A DNA stretch of 64,000 nucleotides from contig NZ_CALUWY010000004.1 in assembly GCF_944324615.1 (NCBI RefSeq), positions 47,046-111,045 on the forward strand, in the 5' to 3' direction. This DNA comes from an uncultured Mailhella sp. (lineage in GTDB: Bacteria > Desulfobacterota > Desulfovibrionia > Desulfovibrionales > Desulfovibrionaceae). The notes below the pieces were generated by a model. That model did not search any database, had not been told where the DNA came from, and was given only the letters and a program-made list of their open reading frames with translations. A program made the position numbers and the translations under genes. Below are positions 1-9,270 of the stretch, in pieces. Each line of letters opens with the position of its first letter. Positions within the stretch are counted from its first letter, which is position 1.

Positions 1-2112
1 CGCCTCGCGCACGGCCGCCATATAGGCGTCGTCCGCATCCTCGCGGGAACGGGGCGTGAAGCCGTCCTCCCTTTCCACGAGAGGCCAGTCGTCGTTCCGG
101 CGCCGGCGCATCGTCTGCGCGTCCTCGTCATCGCCGGTATGCCGGCGCCGCTTCAGGGAAGCGCCGAAATCCGCGACGGAAGGCGCGCTCTGCATCTTCC
201 GCTTCGCCAGCACGCCGCCGTAGTTCTCGTAGATTTCCTCCATCAGGTCCGGGGGCAGTTCGCGTATGAAGGGGCTGGGGGAGGCGGGTTCCCTGTCCCC
301 GGAGGAGCGGCTGTAGATGCTGAGGGGCGAGAAGAGATCCAGCGTGTCCTTGGCGCGGGTGCAGGCCACATACATGAGGCGGCGTTCCTCTTCAAAGTCT
401 TCCGGCCGCACCAGGGCGTGACGGGAGGGGAAGCGGTCTTCCACAAGGTCGATGATGAGCACGGCCGACCATTCCAGTCCCTTGGAGGAATGCACGGTGG
501 AGAGGGTGATGCGCTCGTCCTCCTCTTCCTCCACGGGAGCCTCTTCCGGGGTATCCAGCGAAAGATCGGCGATGAAGAGCTGAAGATCGTCGTAGGTGGC
601 GGCGATGGTGGACATTTCCTCAAGGCCCTGAAGGCGGCGGGGCCAGTCGTCGGGGAAAAGTTCCTCCATCTTCGGGCGGTAATGTTCCAGAATGCGGCCT
701 ATGACCGTTTCTGGCGCGGGGTGCTCCATGCGCAGGGAGGCGATGAGCGCCATGTTGTCCTGAAAGTCCGGCCAGCGCGAGGAGGCTTTTTTCAGGGCGG
801 CCTCGTCGCTGCCCGAGGCCAGGGCGAACAGCTTGCGCGAGGTCTTGGGGCCTATGCCCCGGGACAGCGCGGCGATGCGGTCGAAGGAGGGCAGATCCAG
901 CGGATTGCTCACCAGTCGGGCGAAGGCCATGACATCCTTCACATGGGCGGCCTCGGCGTAGCGCAGGCCGCCGTATTTGCGGAAGCCTATGCCGCGTTTG
1001 TTGAGCTCCAGTTCCAGATGATAGGACTGGTAGCCGGAACGGAAGAGCACGGCGATTTCCCGCGCGGGCACGGTGGCGAGCAGTTCTTCGATGCGGCGTG
1101 CGGCAAGCTGGGCCTGACTCAGATCGCTCAGAGGGCGGTACAGGGTGACGGCGGCTTCGGAGGGCTTTTCCCTGCGGGAGAAAAGATGCTTGCGGTAGCC
1201 TTCGGAGCTGTGGGAAAGCAGGCTGTTGGCCACGTCGAGCACAGGCTGCACGGAACGGTAGTTCTCCTCCAGCCGGATGATGCGCGTATTGCGGAACAGC
1301 CTGGGAAAATCAAGGATGTTGTGCACCGTGGCGCCCCGGAAGGCGTAGATGGACTGTGCGTCGTCGCCCACGGCCATGATGTTGCCCTCTTCGCCGGCCA
1401 GCATGCGGACAAGGCGTGCCTGCACCTTGTTGGTGTCCTGGTATTCGTCCACCATGATCTGCCCGAAACGCATCTTCTGGGCCTCAAGAATGTCGGGCTT
1501 GTCGATGAAGAGCTGCTCCAGCTCGAAGAGCAGATCGTCGTAGTCCAGAAGGGCGTGTTCGCGCTTGTAGGCCTTGTAGGCTTCCCCGAGCTTCATGAGG
1601 TCGGAGGCGTGGGGCAGAAGATGCTGCGCCTCGCGGGAGAGCACTTCCTCAAGGCTCATTTCCTTGTTCCGCGCCTTGCTGAGCAGGCCGAGCACGGCCT
1701 GCGTGCGGGGAAAGCTCCTGTCGCCCTTGCCGACGGCCAGACTTTCCTTGCAGGCCTGTATGGCGGCGGTGCTGTCGGCGGTGTCCATGACGGAAAGACT
1801 GCCGCCCGTCCAGTCCGGGGCCCAGCGGCGCAGGATGGAGAAGGCGAAGCTGTGAAAGGTGCCCCCCTGCACGCCGAAGAGCTGTTGATCGAGAAGATTC
1901 GCGGCCCTGTGCAGCATTTCCTGCGAGGCCTTGCGCGTGAAGGTGAGAAGCAGCATGGAGCGCGGGTCCACGCCCTGTTCGGCAAGCCAGGCCAGGCGGT
2001 ACACGATGGTGCGGGTCTTGCCGGAACCTGCGCCTGCGATGACCAGCATGGGGCCTTCCGGCGCGGTGACGGCGGCTTTCTGCGCTTCGTTGAGGAGGGA
2101 TATGTCGAGCAT
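1..2112 (-). CDS. UvrD/PcrA-type ATP-dependent DNA helicase, 3' end outside the window
   Basis: Superfamily 1A DNA helicase that unwinds DNA 3'-5' in repair and replication restart. Translating the minus strand from the ATG at 2112 gives 704 uninterrupted codons that run off the left edge. Visible motifs in order are Walker A GAGSGKT near residues 27-33, a DEYQDTN Walker B/motif II near 220, a Q..SIY..RGA motif III, an ENYRS motif IV, TVHSSKGLEW (motif V) near 540 and VACTRAKD (motif VI) near 580. After about residue 620 comes a low-complexity, charged tail. The start lies 6 bp after the engB stop, so the two genes are probably co-transcribed. UvrD, PcrA and Rep cannot be told apart without the missing C-terminus. 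Confidence 0.9.
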   Translation of the reverse strand, partial: MLDISLLNEAQKAAVTAPEGPMLVIAGAGSGKTRTIVYRLAWLAEQGVDPRSMLLLTFTRKASQEMLHRAANLLDQQLFGVQGGTFHSFAFSILRRWAPDWTGGSLSVMDTADSTAAIQACKESLAVGKGDRSFPRTQAVLGLLSKARNKEMSLEEVLSREAQHLLPHASDLMKLGEAYKAYKREHALLDYDDLLFELEQLFIDKPDILEAQKMRFGQIMVDEYQDTNKVQARLVRMLAGEEGNIMAVGDDAQSIYAFRGATVHNILDFPRLFRNTRIIRLEENYRSVQPVLDVANSLLSHSSEGYRKHLFSRREKPSEAAVTLYRPLSDLSQAQLAARRIEELLATVPAREIAVLFRSGYQSYHLELELNKRGIGFRKYGGLRYAEAAHVKDVMAFARLVSNPLDLPSFDRIAALSRGIGPKTSRKLFALASGSDEAALKKASSRWPDFQDNMALIASLRMEHPAPETVIGRILEHYRPKMEELFPDDWPRRLQGLEEMSTIAATYDDLQLFIADLSLDTPEEAPVEEEEDERITLSTVHSSKGLEWSAVLIIDLVEDRFPSRHALVRPEDFEEERRLMYVACTRAKDTLDLFSPLSIYSRSSGDREPASPSPFIRELPPDLMEEIYENYGGVLAKRKMQSAPSVADFGASLKRRRHTGDDEDAQTMRRRRNDDWPLVEREDGFTPRSREDADDAYMAAVREA

Positions 2113-2118
2113 GGCGGA

Positions 2119-2784
2119 TCAGTCGAGGGAAGGAGCGTCGTTTTCAGGTTCTGCGGGAAGTTCCGGCTCCGGCGCGCCCGCTTCGCGCAGTTTCTCCCAG
2201 AGTTCGTCGAGGCCGAGGCGCGTCACGGCGGAAACCACGAGGGGCTTCTGCCCGCCGAGGATTTTTTCCCAGGCCTTCTGCTGGGCGGAGCGCTCCTTCA
2301 GGGTGCACTTGTCCGCCTTGGTGAGCACGGCGATGACGGGCAGGTTCCTAGCCCTTGCAAAGTCGGCCATGACGCGGTCCGATTCCTGCGTGGGGATGCG
2401 GCAGTCGATGAGCAGCACGAGCGCGCGCAGCGAGCGCGTTTTTTCAAGATAGGTCTGGATGAGGGCCGCCCAGTTGCGCCGCTCCTCATGGCCGCGCCGG
2501 GCGTAGCCGTAGCCGGGCAGGTCGGTGAGGCAGAAGCCGTCGGGCAGTACCTTGAAAAGATTCACGGAACGGGTCTTGCCCGGTTCGGAACTGACCTTGG
2601 CCAGCTTTTTCCGGCGGGCCAGGGCGTTGATGAGGGAGGATTTGCCCACGTTGGAGCGCCCGGCAAGGGCGAGCTGCGGCATGTCGTGCGAGGCCTCTTC
2701 CAGCTGTTCCAGCGTGTACAGGGTGGCCAGAAGTTCCAGAGAGGGTTCCGGTCTTTTCTTTTTTTCAGCGGACGGGTCGGTCAT
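2119..2784 (-). CDS. engB: Ribosome biogenesis GTP-binding protein EngB/YsxC/YihA
   Basis: Essential TrmE-Era-EngA family GTPase involved in late assembly of the large ribosomal subunit. The protein has a G1/P-loop GRSNVGKSS at residues 42-50, G3 DLPGYG, G4 TKAD and a C-terminal SAVTRLGLDEL segment at the G5 position. The total of 221 residues is normal for the family. I chose the ATG at 2784 because CGAGG lies just upstream; the frame stays open to another ATG at 2826, but that adds an atypical N-terminus. It sits directly upstream of the helicase gene and diverges from efp. Confidence 0.93.
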   Translation of the reverse strand: MTDPSAEKKKRPEPSLELLATLYTLEQLEEASHDMPQLALAGRSNVGKSSLINALARRKKLAKVSSEPGKTRSVNLFKVLPDGFCLTDLPGYGYARRGHEERRNWAALIQTYLEKTRSLRALVLLIDCRIPTQESDRVMADFARARNLPVIAVLTKADKCTLKERSAQQKAWEKILGGQKPLVVSAVTRLGLDELWEKLREAGAPEPELPAEPENDAPSLD

Positions 2785-3004
2785 GGCGTGCCTCGTGAGT
2801 TGACAAAGTGAGCCTCTATCGGACAATATATCTTGCTTTGCGGAAAGAGCTGAGATTAGCCTGCTCCGGCTGAAAAGGCAAATATTCCGCGGAGGCTCCC
2901 CGCAGGGCGGGGGGCGGGTTTTCCCACTGGGGAACTTGACGGGCCGCAGAAGGCCCGTTTCGGATGTTTATAAAAAAAATACCGTATTTCTGCCTGGAGG
3001 CATC

Positions 3005-3562
3005 ATGTATTCCACGACTGACTTTCGCCGCGGCCTGAAGATCGAGATCGACGGCACCCCTTATGAAATCGTTGAATTCCAGCACTTCAAGCCCGGCAAG
3101 GGCGGCGCCATGGTGCGCACCAAGCTGCGCAACATCCTGAACGGCCGCGTGGTGGACAACACCTTCCGTTCCGGCGAAAAGGTGGGCAAGCCCGACATGG
3201 AACAGCGCGACATGCAGTACCTGTACCGCGAAGGCACCGACCTCATCTTCATGGACATGACCACCTACGAGCAGATCTCCCTGCCCGAAGCCGACACCGA
3301 CGGCAAGGCCGACTGGCTGCTGGAATCCCAGCAGTGCCGCGTGCTGCTCTACAACGGCCAGCCCATCGACATTGAAATTCCCGTGAGCCTCGTCATGACC
3401 GTGACCAAGACCGAACCCGGCGTGAAGGGCGACACCGTTTCCAACGTGACCAAGCCCGCCACCCTGGAAACCGGCGTGGTCATCCAGGTGCCGATTTTCG
3501 TGAACGAAGGGGATCGCGTCAAGGTCGATACCCGCACCCGCGAATATCTCGGCCGCGATTAA
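3005..3562 (+). CDS. efp: Elongation factor P
   Basis: Translation factor that relieves ribosome stalling at polyproline stretches. The 185-residue protein has the three-domain EF-P plan: a KOW-like N domain with the modification loop KPGKGGA around residues 29-35, then two OB-like domains, ending in the conserved C-terminal region [20 protein letters not shown]. The start at 3005 is fixed by GGAGG at 2996-3000; the same frame is open upstream but without a ribosome binding site. The lysine in the loop is the usual post-translational modification site. No modification enzyme gene is in this window. A terminator follows directly. Confidence 0.97.
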   Translation: MYSTTDFRRGLKIEIDGTPYEIVEFQHFKPGKGGAMVRTKLRNILNGRVVDNTFRSGEKVGKPDMEQRDMQYLYREGTDLIFMDMTTYEQISLPEADTDGKADWLLESQQCRVLLYNGQPIDIEIPVSLVMTVTKTEPGVKGDTVSNVTKPATLETGVVIQVPIFVNEGDRVKVDTRTREYLGRD

Positions 3563-3581
3563 TCCGGTTTTTTTCCTTTTG

Positions 3582-3623
3582 CGCTGCCGGCAGGACGTTT
3601 CGCGCCCTCCCGGCAGCGTTTTT
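3582..3623 (+). terminator. Intrinsic terminator after efp
   Basis: Inverted repeat CGCTGCCGG (3582-3590) / CCGGCAGCG (3610-3618), followed by TTTTT and another T-rich stretch. Confidence 0.8.
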
Positions 3624-3694
3624 CATTTTTTTGCGGAGAGAGAGCCCCGGAAAGCTTTTTCCACACGGCGCGCACCGCATGAAGGGGATCATGA

Positions 3695-6511
3695 ATGTAC
3701 GGACACAGGCTGATACGCGAACTGCTCGGACTGCTTTTTCTTTTCTGCGGTCTGCTCATGCTGCTCAGTCTCTGGAGCTATCATGCCGGTGACCCGACCT
3801 TCAATCAGGCCGTGAGCATACAGGCTTCGTCCATACACAATGCGGCCGGTCTGTTCGGTGCGTATCTGGCCGGTTTTCTGGTGGACAGCTTCGGCATCGG
3901 CTCTTTTCTGTGGGTGATCTTTTTCCTCGCCGTGGGCGCGGGCCTGGTCTCCCGCTGGCTGGTGCTCAAGTGGTACCGCTGGCTGGGCTACCTTCTGCTT
4001 TTCGCCTGCGTGCTCGTCACCTCCTCCGCCTTCGACATCGTGCTGCACGGCATACACGGCGGGGGCATCACGGGGCAGTGGCTTTCCGCGCTTTCGCTGG
4101 TCTTCTTCAGTCCTTCAGGCTCGCTTCTTCTGTGGCTTTTCGTGTTTCTCATCGCCATGGAACTGTCCTTCAGCATTTCCTGGCTGACGCTCATTTCCCG
4201 CCTCATCTCCTGGACCATGCGGAAAATCCCCTCCTTCGGCACCACCTATGATCTGCCCGTGCCGCATGTTCCCTCCTCGCTGAAGCACCTTGCCGCAAAA
4301 TTCGGCGGGGCAAAGGTCAGGGCTCCCCGCCCGCGTGCCGTGCTGGACATCATCGCAGGCAGAAAGAAGAAGGAGGAGCCCGCGCAGGAGCGTCCTGCGC
4401 TGGAGCTGAACCTGCATGAGGAGGCCCCGGAGAAGAGCGCGCAGCAGAGCCTGGGGGAAGAGGACGTGCGCGACCTTCTGCATCTTGTGGAAGGCCCGGC
4501 AGCGGAAAAGCATGTGCCCGAAGCGCAGAAGGAGGCTCCCCTCAGCGTTACGGTGGAGGAGGAAGAACCTGTTTCCCCGCCCGTCGCCGCGCCTGCGAAG
4601 GAGGAGGACTTCATTCTGGAACTGGAAGAGCCGGTGAGTGCTCCCGCGGCGGAGAGCGCCGCGGAGAAGGAGCCTGCCGCAAGCCTTCCTCCCGCAGAGG
4701 AACCTGCTCCCGAACCTGTTCCGGAAGCGGCGGCTCAGCCGGAAGCTTCCGTGGAGGAGCCGGAAGAGGAACTCGGTTCTTCCGTTCTGGCGGCGGCCCT
4801 TTCCGCTCAGTCCTCTCTGGGTGGCGAGGATTTTCCCGCCGTGGTCGTTTCCTCCTGTACGGCGGAAAACACCGCGCAGAAGGAACCCGTTGCGGCATCT
4901 TCTCCGGCGGAGCCGGAGGAAAAGGATGAGGAATACGCCTCTGTGGACAGCGCCGTGGCCGGTGCCATGGCCGCACAGAAGGAGCCTGTGCCCGCAGCGC
5001 CCGCGCCGGTACTGCCGAAGCGCAGGGAACTTTCCCTGCCGCCCCTTGATCTGCTCTCTCCCCTGCCGGAAGACGACCTTGCCAACCGTCCCGACAGCGT
5101 CACCCTGGCGCGGCAGGGCAGTGCGCTCATCACCTGCCTCAAGAATTTCAACGTTCACGCCACGCTGGCCCGCATCACCCCCGGCCCCGTGGTCACCATG
5201 TTCGAGGTGCGTCCCGCCCCCGGCGTGAAGGCCACGCGCATCACCAACCTTGCCAATGACCTCGCCATGTCGCTCAAGGCCGTGTCCGTGCGCATGCAGG
5301 CTCCCGTGCCGGGCACGGACACCGTGGGCGTGGAAGTGCCCAATGAAAAGCGCGCCACCGTGCATTTTCGCGAAATCGTGGAAAATGAGAATTTCCGTCA
5401 GGCCAAGTCGCTCCTTACCGTGGCCCTCGGCAAGGATACCGGCGGCAGACCCGTTTCCGCCGATCTTGCCAAGATGCCCCACCTTCTGGTGGCAGGCGCC
5501 ACCGGCGCGGGCAAGAGCGTGTGCCTGAACGCCATCATTCTCAGCCTGCTCTACCGCGCCAGACCCGACGAAGTGCAGATGATACTGGTGGACCCCAAGC
5601 GCGTGGAACTTTCCATGTACGCCGACCTGCCGCACCTTGTGCACCCCGTGGTCACGGATATGGATCTGACCAAGAACGCGCTGCTCTGGGCCATCGACGA
5701 GATGAACCGCCGCCTTTCTCTGTTCTCCAAGGTGAAGGTGCGCAACATCACCGGCTACAACGAGCGTCAGGCACGCCTGCGCGCCGAGGTGGAGGCCGGA
5801 GGCTCCATGCCGCTGGATCCGGAAACCGGGGAACCGGAAGACCTTTCCAACATGCCTTTCCTGGTCATCATCGTGGATGAACTCTCCGACCTCATGATGG
5901 TGAAGCGCAAGGAAGTGGAAGGCAGCATCGTGCGCCTAGCCCAGCTTGCCCGTGCGGCGGGCATACATCTCATCATCGCCACCCAGCGCCCCAGCGTGGA
6001 CGTGGTCACGGGCATCATCAAGGCGAACTTCCCCTGCCGCATCGCCTTCAAGGTGACGAGCGGACAGGATTCGCGCACCATTCTCGACGGTGCGGGCGCG
6101 GAAAAGCTTCTCGGCATGGGCGACATGCTCTTCAAGCCCAACGGCGGCATGATACAGCGCCTGCACGGGGCCTTTGTCAGCGACGACGAGGTCTCGGCCG
6201 TGGTGGAATACTGGAAGAGGCAGCAGCAGCCCAACTATAAGGTGGATTTTGCGGAATTCGGCAACGACGCCTCCGAAGACGCTGAAGATTTCGGTCAGCC
6301 CGCCTCCCGGGGCAACGACATTGTGGATGATCCCATCTATGCCGAAGCCATACAGTTCGTGCTGGACAACGGCAAGGTGTCCATTTCCCTGCTTCAGCGC
6401 CGCTTCCGCATCGGCTTCAACCGCGCGGCGCGCTTTGTGGAACAGATGGAGAAGGACGGCCTGCTGAGTCAGGCCGACGGCACGCGCCCGCGCAGCGTCG
6501 TTCACCGCTAA
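3695..6511 (+). CDS. ftsK: DNA translocase FtsK/SpoIIIE
   Basis: Septal DNA pump that coordinates chromosome segregation with division. The 938-residue protein has four or five N-terminal membrane segments (roughly residues 10-170), then a long low-complexity linker rich in Glu, Pro and Ala (about 220-445). The RecA-like motor follows, with Walker A AGATGAGKS near 600 and Walker B VIIVDELSDLMM near 730. A C-terminal winged-helix gamma domain (YAEAIQFVLDNGKVSISLLQRRFRIGFNRAARF) is the part that reads KOPS sites. AAGGGG upstream supports the start. It precedes folD by 35 bp with no terminator seen between them. Confidence 0.96.
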   Translation: MYGHRLIRELLGLLFLFCGLLMLLSLWSYHAGDPTFNQAVSIQASSIHNAAGLFGAYLAGFLVDSFGIGSFLWVIFFLAVGAGLVSRWLVLKWYRWLGYLLLFACVLVTSSAFDIVLHGIHGGGITGQWLSALSLVFFSPSGSLLLWLFVFLIAMELSFSISWLTLISRLISWTMRKIPSFGTTYDLPVPHVPSSLKHLAAKFGGAKVRAPRPRAVLDIIAGRKKKEEPAQERPALELNLHEEAPEKSAQQSLGEEDVRDLLHLVEGPAAEKHVPEAQKEAPLSVTVEEEEPVSPPVAAPAKEEDFILELEEPVSAPAAESAAEKEPAASLPPAEEPAPEPVPEAAAQPEASVEEPEEELGSSVLAAALSAQSSLGGEDFPAVVVSSCTAENTAQKEPVAASSPAEPEEKDEEYASVDSAVAGAMAAQKEPVPAAPAPVLPKRRELSLPPLDLLSPLPEDDLANRPDSVTLARQGSALITCLKNFNVHATLARITPGPVVTMFEVRPAPGVKATRITNLANDLAMSLKAVSVRMQAPVPGTDTVGVEVPNEKRATVHFREIVENENFRQAKSLLTVALGKDTGGRPVSADLAKMPHLLVAGATGAGKSVCLNAIILSLLYRARPDEVQMILVDPKRVELSMYADLPHLVHPVVTDMDLTKNALLWAIDEMNRRLSLFSKVKVRNITGYNERQARLRAEVEAGGSMPLDPETGEPEDLSNMPFLVIIVDELSDLMMVKRKEVEGSIVRLAQLARAAGIHLIIATQRPSVDVVTGIIKANFPCRIAFKVTSGQDSRTILDGAGAEKLLGMGDMLFKPNGGMIQRLHGAFVSDDEVSAVVEYWKRQQQPNYKVDFAEFGNDASEDAEDFGQPASRGNDIVDDPIYAEAIQFVLDNGKVSISLLQRRFRIGFNRAARFVEQMEKDGLLSQADGTRPRSVVHR

Positions 6512-6546
6512 CCCATGCATCCGGCAAGGCCGGAAAAGGAGCAGCC

Positions 6547-7404
6547 ATGATACTTGACGGCAAGGCCACCGCGGCCGCCATACGCGCCGCCCTGCGTGAG
6601 AACATAGCAAAGGACAGGGAAAAGGCGGGGCGCGCGCCCTGTCTCGCCGTGGTGCTGGTGGGGGAAGACCCCGCCTCCCAGGTGTATGTGCGCAATAAGG
6701 AAAAGGCCTGTGCCGATGCCGGCATAGACACGGCCTCCTACCGCAAGCCCGCCTCCATTCCGCAGAAGGAACTTGAGGCGTTCATCGCCTCCCTCAATGC
6801 CGACCCGGCCGTCGACGGCATACTGCTTCAGCTTCCCCTGCCCGAAGGGCTGGATGCGCGCCCCTGCATCGACGCCATCAGCCCGGAAAAGGACGTGGAC
6901 GGCCTCACTGCCGTGAATCAGGGCCGCGTGGCCATGAACGTGCCCGGGCTTCGTCCCTGCACGCCTGCGGGCATACTGGCCATTCTCGACCGGTACGGCA
7001 TTTCCGTGAGCGGCAAAAGGGCCGTGGTCATCGGCAGGAGCAATCTGGTGGGCCGCCCCATAGCCCTCATGCTGGGCAGCCGCGACTACAACGCCACCGT
7101 GACCATGTGCCATTCCCGCACGCCGGATCTTGCCGCCATATGCCGTGAGGCCGACATCATCGTCGCAGCTCTCGGCAGGCCCCGCTTCGTCACGGCCGAC
7201 ATGGTCAGGCCCGGAGCCGTCATCATCGACGTGGGCATCAACCGCGGGGCGGACGGCAGACTCTGCGGCGATGTGGACTACGACAACGTGGCGCCCATAG
7301 CCTCGGCCATCACGCCCGTGCCCGGCGGCATAGGGCCCATGACCATTTCCCAGCTTCTGGTCAATACCGAAAAGGCATGGAGAAAGAAGCTGCTGGAAAA
7401 GTAA
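6547..7404 (+). CDS. folD: Bifunctional methylenetetrahydrofolate dehydrogenase/methenyltetrahydrofolate cyclohydrolase
   Basis: Interconverts 5,10-methylene-, 5,10-methenyl- and 10-formyl-tetrahydrofolate in one-carbon metabolism. The 285 residues match the family length. Visible motifs are YVRNKEKA (catalytic Tyr and Lys of the YxxxK pattern) near 40-47, LQLPLPEGLD, the Rossmann dinucleotide loop VVIGRSNLVGRP, and the C-terminal signature PVPGGIGPMTISQLLVNT. The start has AAAAGGAG in front. A strong terminator follows, so this is the last gene of the efp/ftsK-side plus-strand block. Confidence 0.96.
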   Translation: MILDGKATAAAIRAALRENIAKDREKAGRAPCLAVVLVGEDPASQVYVRNKEKACADAGIDTASYRKPASIPQKELEAFIASLNADPAVDGILLQLPLPEGLDARPCIDAISPEKDVDGLTAVNQGRVAMNVPGLRPCTPAGILAILDRYGISVSGKRAVVIGRSNLVGRPIALMLGSRDYNATVTMCHSRTPDLAAICREADIIVAALGRPRFVTADMVRPGAVIIDVGINRGADGRLCGDVDYDNVAPIASAITPVPGGIGPMTISQLLVNTEKAWRKKLLEK

Positions 7405-7421
7405 GCCGTGCATGCTGTTTT

Positions 7422-7456
7422 CGCCCGGGGTCTTTGCCCCGGGCGATGTTTTTTAA
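7422..7456 (+). terminator. Intrinsic terminator after folD
   Basis: CGCCCGGGG (7422-7430) pairs with CCCCGGGCG (7437-7445); a run of six T lies at 7449-7454. Confidence 0.85.
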
Positions 7457-7484
7457 ACGGATTTTCTGCGCGAGGCGCCTTTTC

Positions 7485-9092
7485 TCAGGAGATTTCCGGT
7501 TCCTTTCTGGCCTGACCGTAGGGAATATGGAGCTTGTCGAGCCTTGCGCGCATGGTGTTGGGCTTGATTCCGGCAAGCATGGCCGCGCCGTGGGGGCCGG
7601 AAATGCAGCCGTTGCACAGCTGCAGAAGCCTTGAGAAGTATTTGCGCTGAAGGTCGTCGAAGGAAGGCACGGTTTTTCTGTCCTGCCAGTCCTGAGGCCC
7701 GCTTTCCTTGCCGGTACGGAAAATGACCGCGCCTGTCTGCAGGCCGCGCACGAAGCCTTCCGTCACCACGTTGATGAGCTCCCGCACGTTGCCCGGCCAG
7801 GCGTAGTTCAGAAGCTTATGCATTTCTCCCGCCGCAAGCACGGGTACGGGCACCCCGTACCGGGCCGCCTCCTTGTGCAGGATGCGCTGCACGAGCAGGG
7901 GAATGTCGCCCGGGCGGTTTCTGAGGGGCGGAATGTGCACCGTCACCCCGGCGAGGCGGAAGTAGAGATCCTCGCGGAAGGTGCCCTGCTGCACCATCTG
8001 CTGAAGGTCCTTGTTGGTGGCGCAGACGATGCGGAAATCCACGGGAATGGGCGCACTGCCGCCCAGCCGTTCCACGGTGTGATTCTGAATGACGCGCAGC
8101 AGCCTTGTCTGCGCGTCGAGGGGCAGTTCCCCTATTTCATCAAGAAAGAGCGTGCCGCCCTGTGCGCGTTCGAAACGGCCCTTGTAATCCTTGAAGGCCC
8201 CGGTGAACGCGCCCTTGGTGTAGCCGAAGAGTTCGCTGTCCAGAAGCGTGGGCGCAATGCCGCCGCAGTTTACCGCTACAAAGGGCTTGTCTCCGCGGGG
8301 GGAGAGCCTGTGCAGCTCCGTGGCGAAAAGGTCCTTGCCCGTGCCGGTCTCCCCGGTGAGCAGCACCGGAATGTCGAAGGGCGCGAGCATGCGTATTTCC
8401 CGGGCCACGTCCTTGAGGCCGGAGTTTGCGCCCACAATGTCGGCAAAGCCGCTGATCTGCTTGCGCAGAACGCGGTTGTTCTCCTGTGTCAGTTCGAGAA
8501 CTTTTTCCATGCGCTGCTGCTGATAGTGGAAGCGGATGATGAAGTAGAGCGGCTTCCACAGCTTTTTCAGAAAGCGTATTTCCTCTGCGGAGAACTCGTT
8601 TTCACTGGAGCAGCCGAAATAGATGCTGCCCTGTACCTGCCCTCCGTACAGAAAATAGAAATACAGACAGGGCGATTCGATTTTCACCTGACTGGTGATG
8701 ATGTTGAAGAAGGCATCCATATCTTTGCTTGACTTGATATAGAATACCTTGTCAGAACTGAACTTCGCTCTGTGTTCGAAGATGCGGTTGATCTGTGCGC
8801 GCGTCGGGGTCTTGATGTTCTTGAAAAGGCGTACGCCCTCGCGGGAAATGTGGATGTGATTGCTCTCCTGGCTTTCGTAGGGCGGCGTGTAGAAGAGATA
8901 GGTCAGAGGCAGGATGTCGGCCAGATAGAGAAAGATCGCATTCAGACTTTCCTCCAGCGAATCCCCCTGAATGAGCCTTTCCACGACGCCGAGATAGGTT
9001 TCGCAATGTTCCATTATATCGGAGTCGTTTTCAGCTAATTCCGAAATATGGGAAGAGAGATCCGATATTTCGGAACCTGATTTCTTACTCAT
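7485..9092 (-). CDS. Sigma-54-dependent transcriptional activator (bacterial enhancer-binding protein)
   Basis: AAA+ activator of sigma-54 RNA polymerase. The N-terminal ~200 residues look like a GAF-type sensory domain without a phospho-acceptor receiver signature. They are followed by Walker A GETGTGKD, the sigma-54 contact loop GAFTGA, Walker B LFLDEIGEL, an R-finger region, and a C-terminal Fis-like helix-turn-helix (GAAMLAGIKPNTMRARLDKL). I start it at 9092 (MSKKSGSE) because AAGAGG lies 10 bp upstream; the frame is open to 9143. It diverges from the flavin reductase/TRAP operon, whose upstream region carries a -24/-12 element, so that operon is its likely target. The effector is unknown. 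Confidence 0.9.
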   Translation of the reverse strand: MSKKSGSEISDLSSHISELAENDSDIMEHCETYLGVVERLIQGDSLEESLNAIFLYLADILPLTYLFYTPPYESQESNHIHISREGVRLFKNIKTPTRAQINRIFEHRAKFSSDKVFYIKSSKDMDAFFNIITSQVKIESPCLYFYFLYGGQVQGSIYFGCSSENEFSAEEIRFLKKLWKPLYFIIRFHYQQQRMEKVLELTQENNRVLRKQISGFADIVGANSGLKDVAREIRMLAPFDIPVLLTGETGTGKDLFATELHRLSPRGDKPFVAVNCGGIAPTLLDSELFGYTKGAFTGAFKDYKGRFERAQGGTLFLDEIGELPLDAQTRLLRVIQNHTVERLGGSAPIPVDFRIVCATNKDLQQMVQQGTFREDLYFRLAGVTVHIPPLRNRPGDIPLLVQRILHKEAARYGVPVPVLAAGEMHKLLNYAWPGNVRELINVVTEGFVRGLQTGAVIFRTGKESGPQDWQDRKTVPSFDDLQRKYFSRLLQLCNGCISGPHGAAMLAGIKPNTMRARLDKLHIPYGQARKEPEIS

Positions 9093-9126
9093 TTTATAAC
9101 CTCTTGATAATAAAGGAGAACTAGTA

Positions 9127-9142
9127 TGGTATGAAATTAGCA
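9127..9142 (+). promoter_or_regulatory. Candidate sigma-54 (-24/-12) promoter for the flavin reductase-TRAP operon
   Basis: TGGTATGAAATTAGCA has the invariant GG and GC with the correct 10-bp gap and matches TGGCACG-N4-TTGCA at most other positions. It points at the gene starting at 9271 and lies beside a sigma-54 activator gene. Confidence 0.6.
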
Positions 9143-9209
9143 TAGAGAAAGGTGAAAAGGCAAGCCTTTTCGCCCTTACTCTAATACTTATGGAATCCGG
9201 TCATGCGGG

Positions 9210-9228
9210 TTCCCATGGCGCATGGGAA
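9210..9228 (+). promoter_or_regulatory. Perfect inverted repeat in the 5' leader of the flavin reductase gene
   Basis: TTCCCATG-GCG-CATGGGAA, 8-bp arms. It lies between the -24/-12 element and the start codon, so it is transcribed. It could be an mRNA hairpin or a binding site for an additional regulator. Confidence 0.4.
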
Positions 9229-9270
9229 ACGCCGGTTCCGGCCGGAGGGCCAAACATCGGGAGGAATTCG

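Noticed and set aside
139..2811. An 890-codon open frame on the plus strand opposite the helicase and engB genes
   Set aside because: It is the GC-rich antisense of two clearly homologous genes, has Gly/His/Val-rich shadow composition and crosses their boundary.
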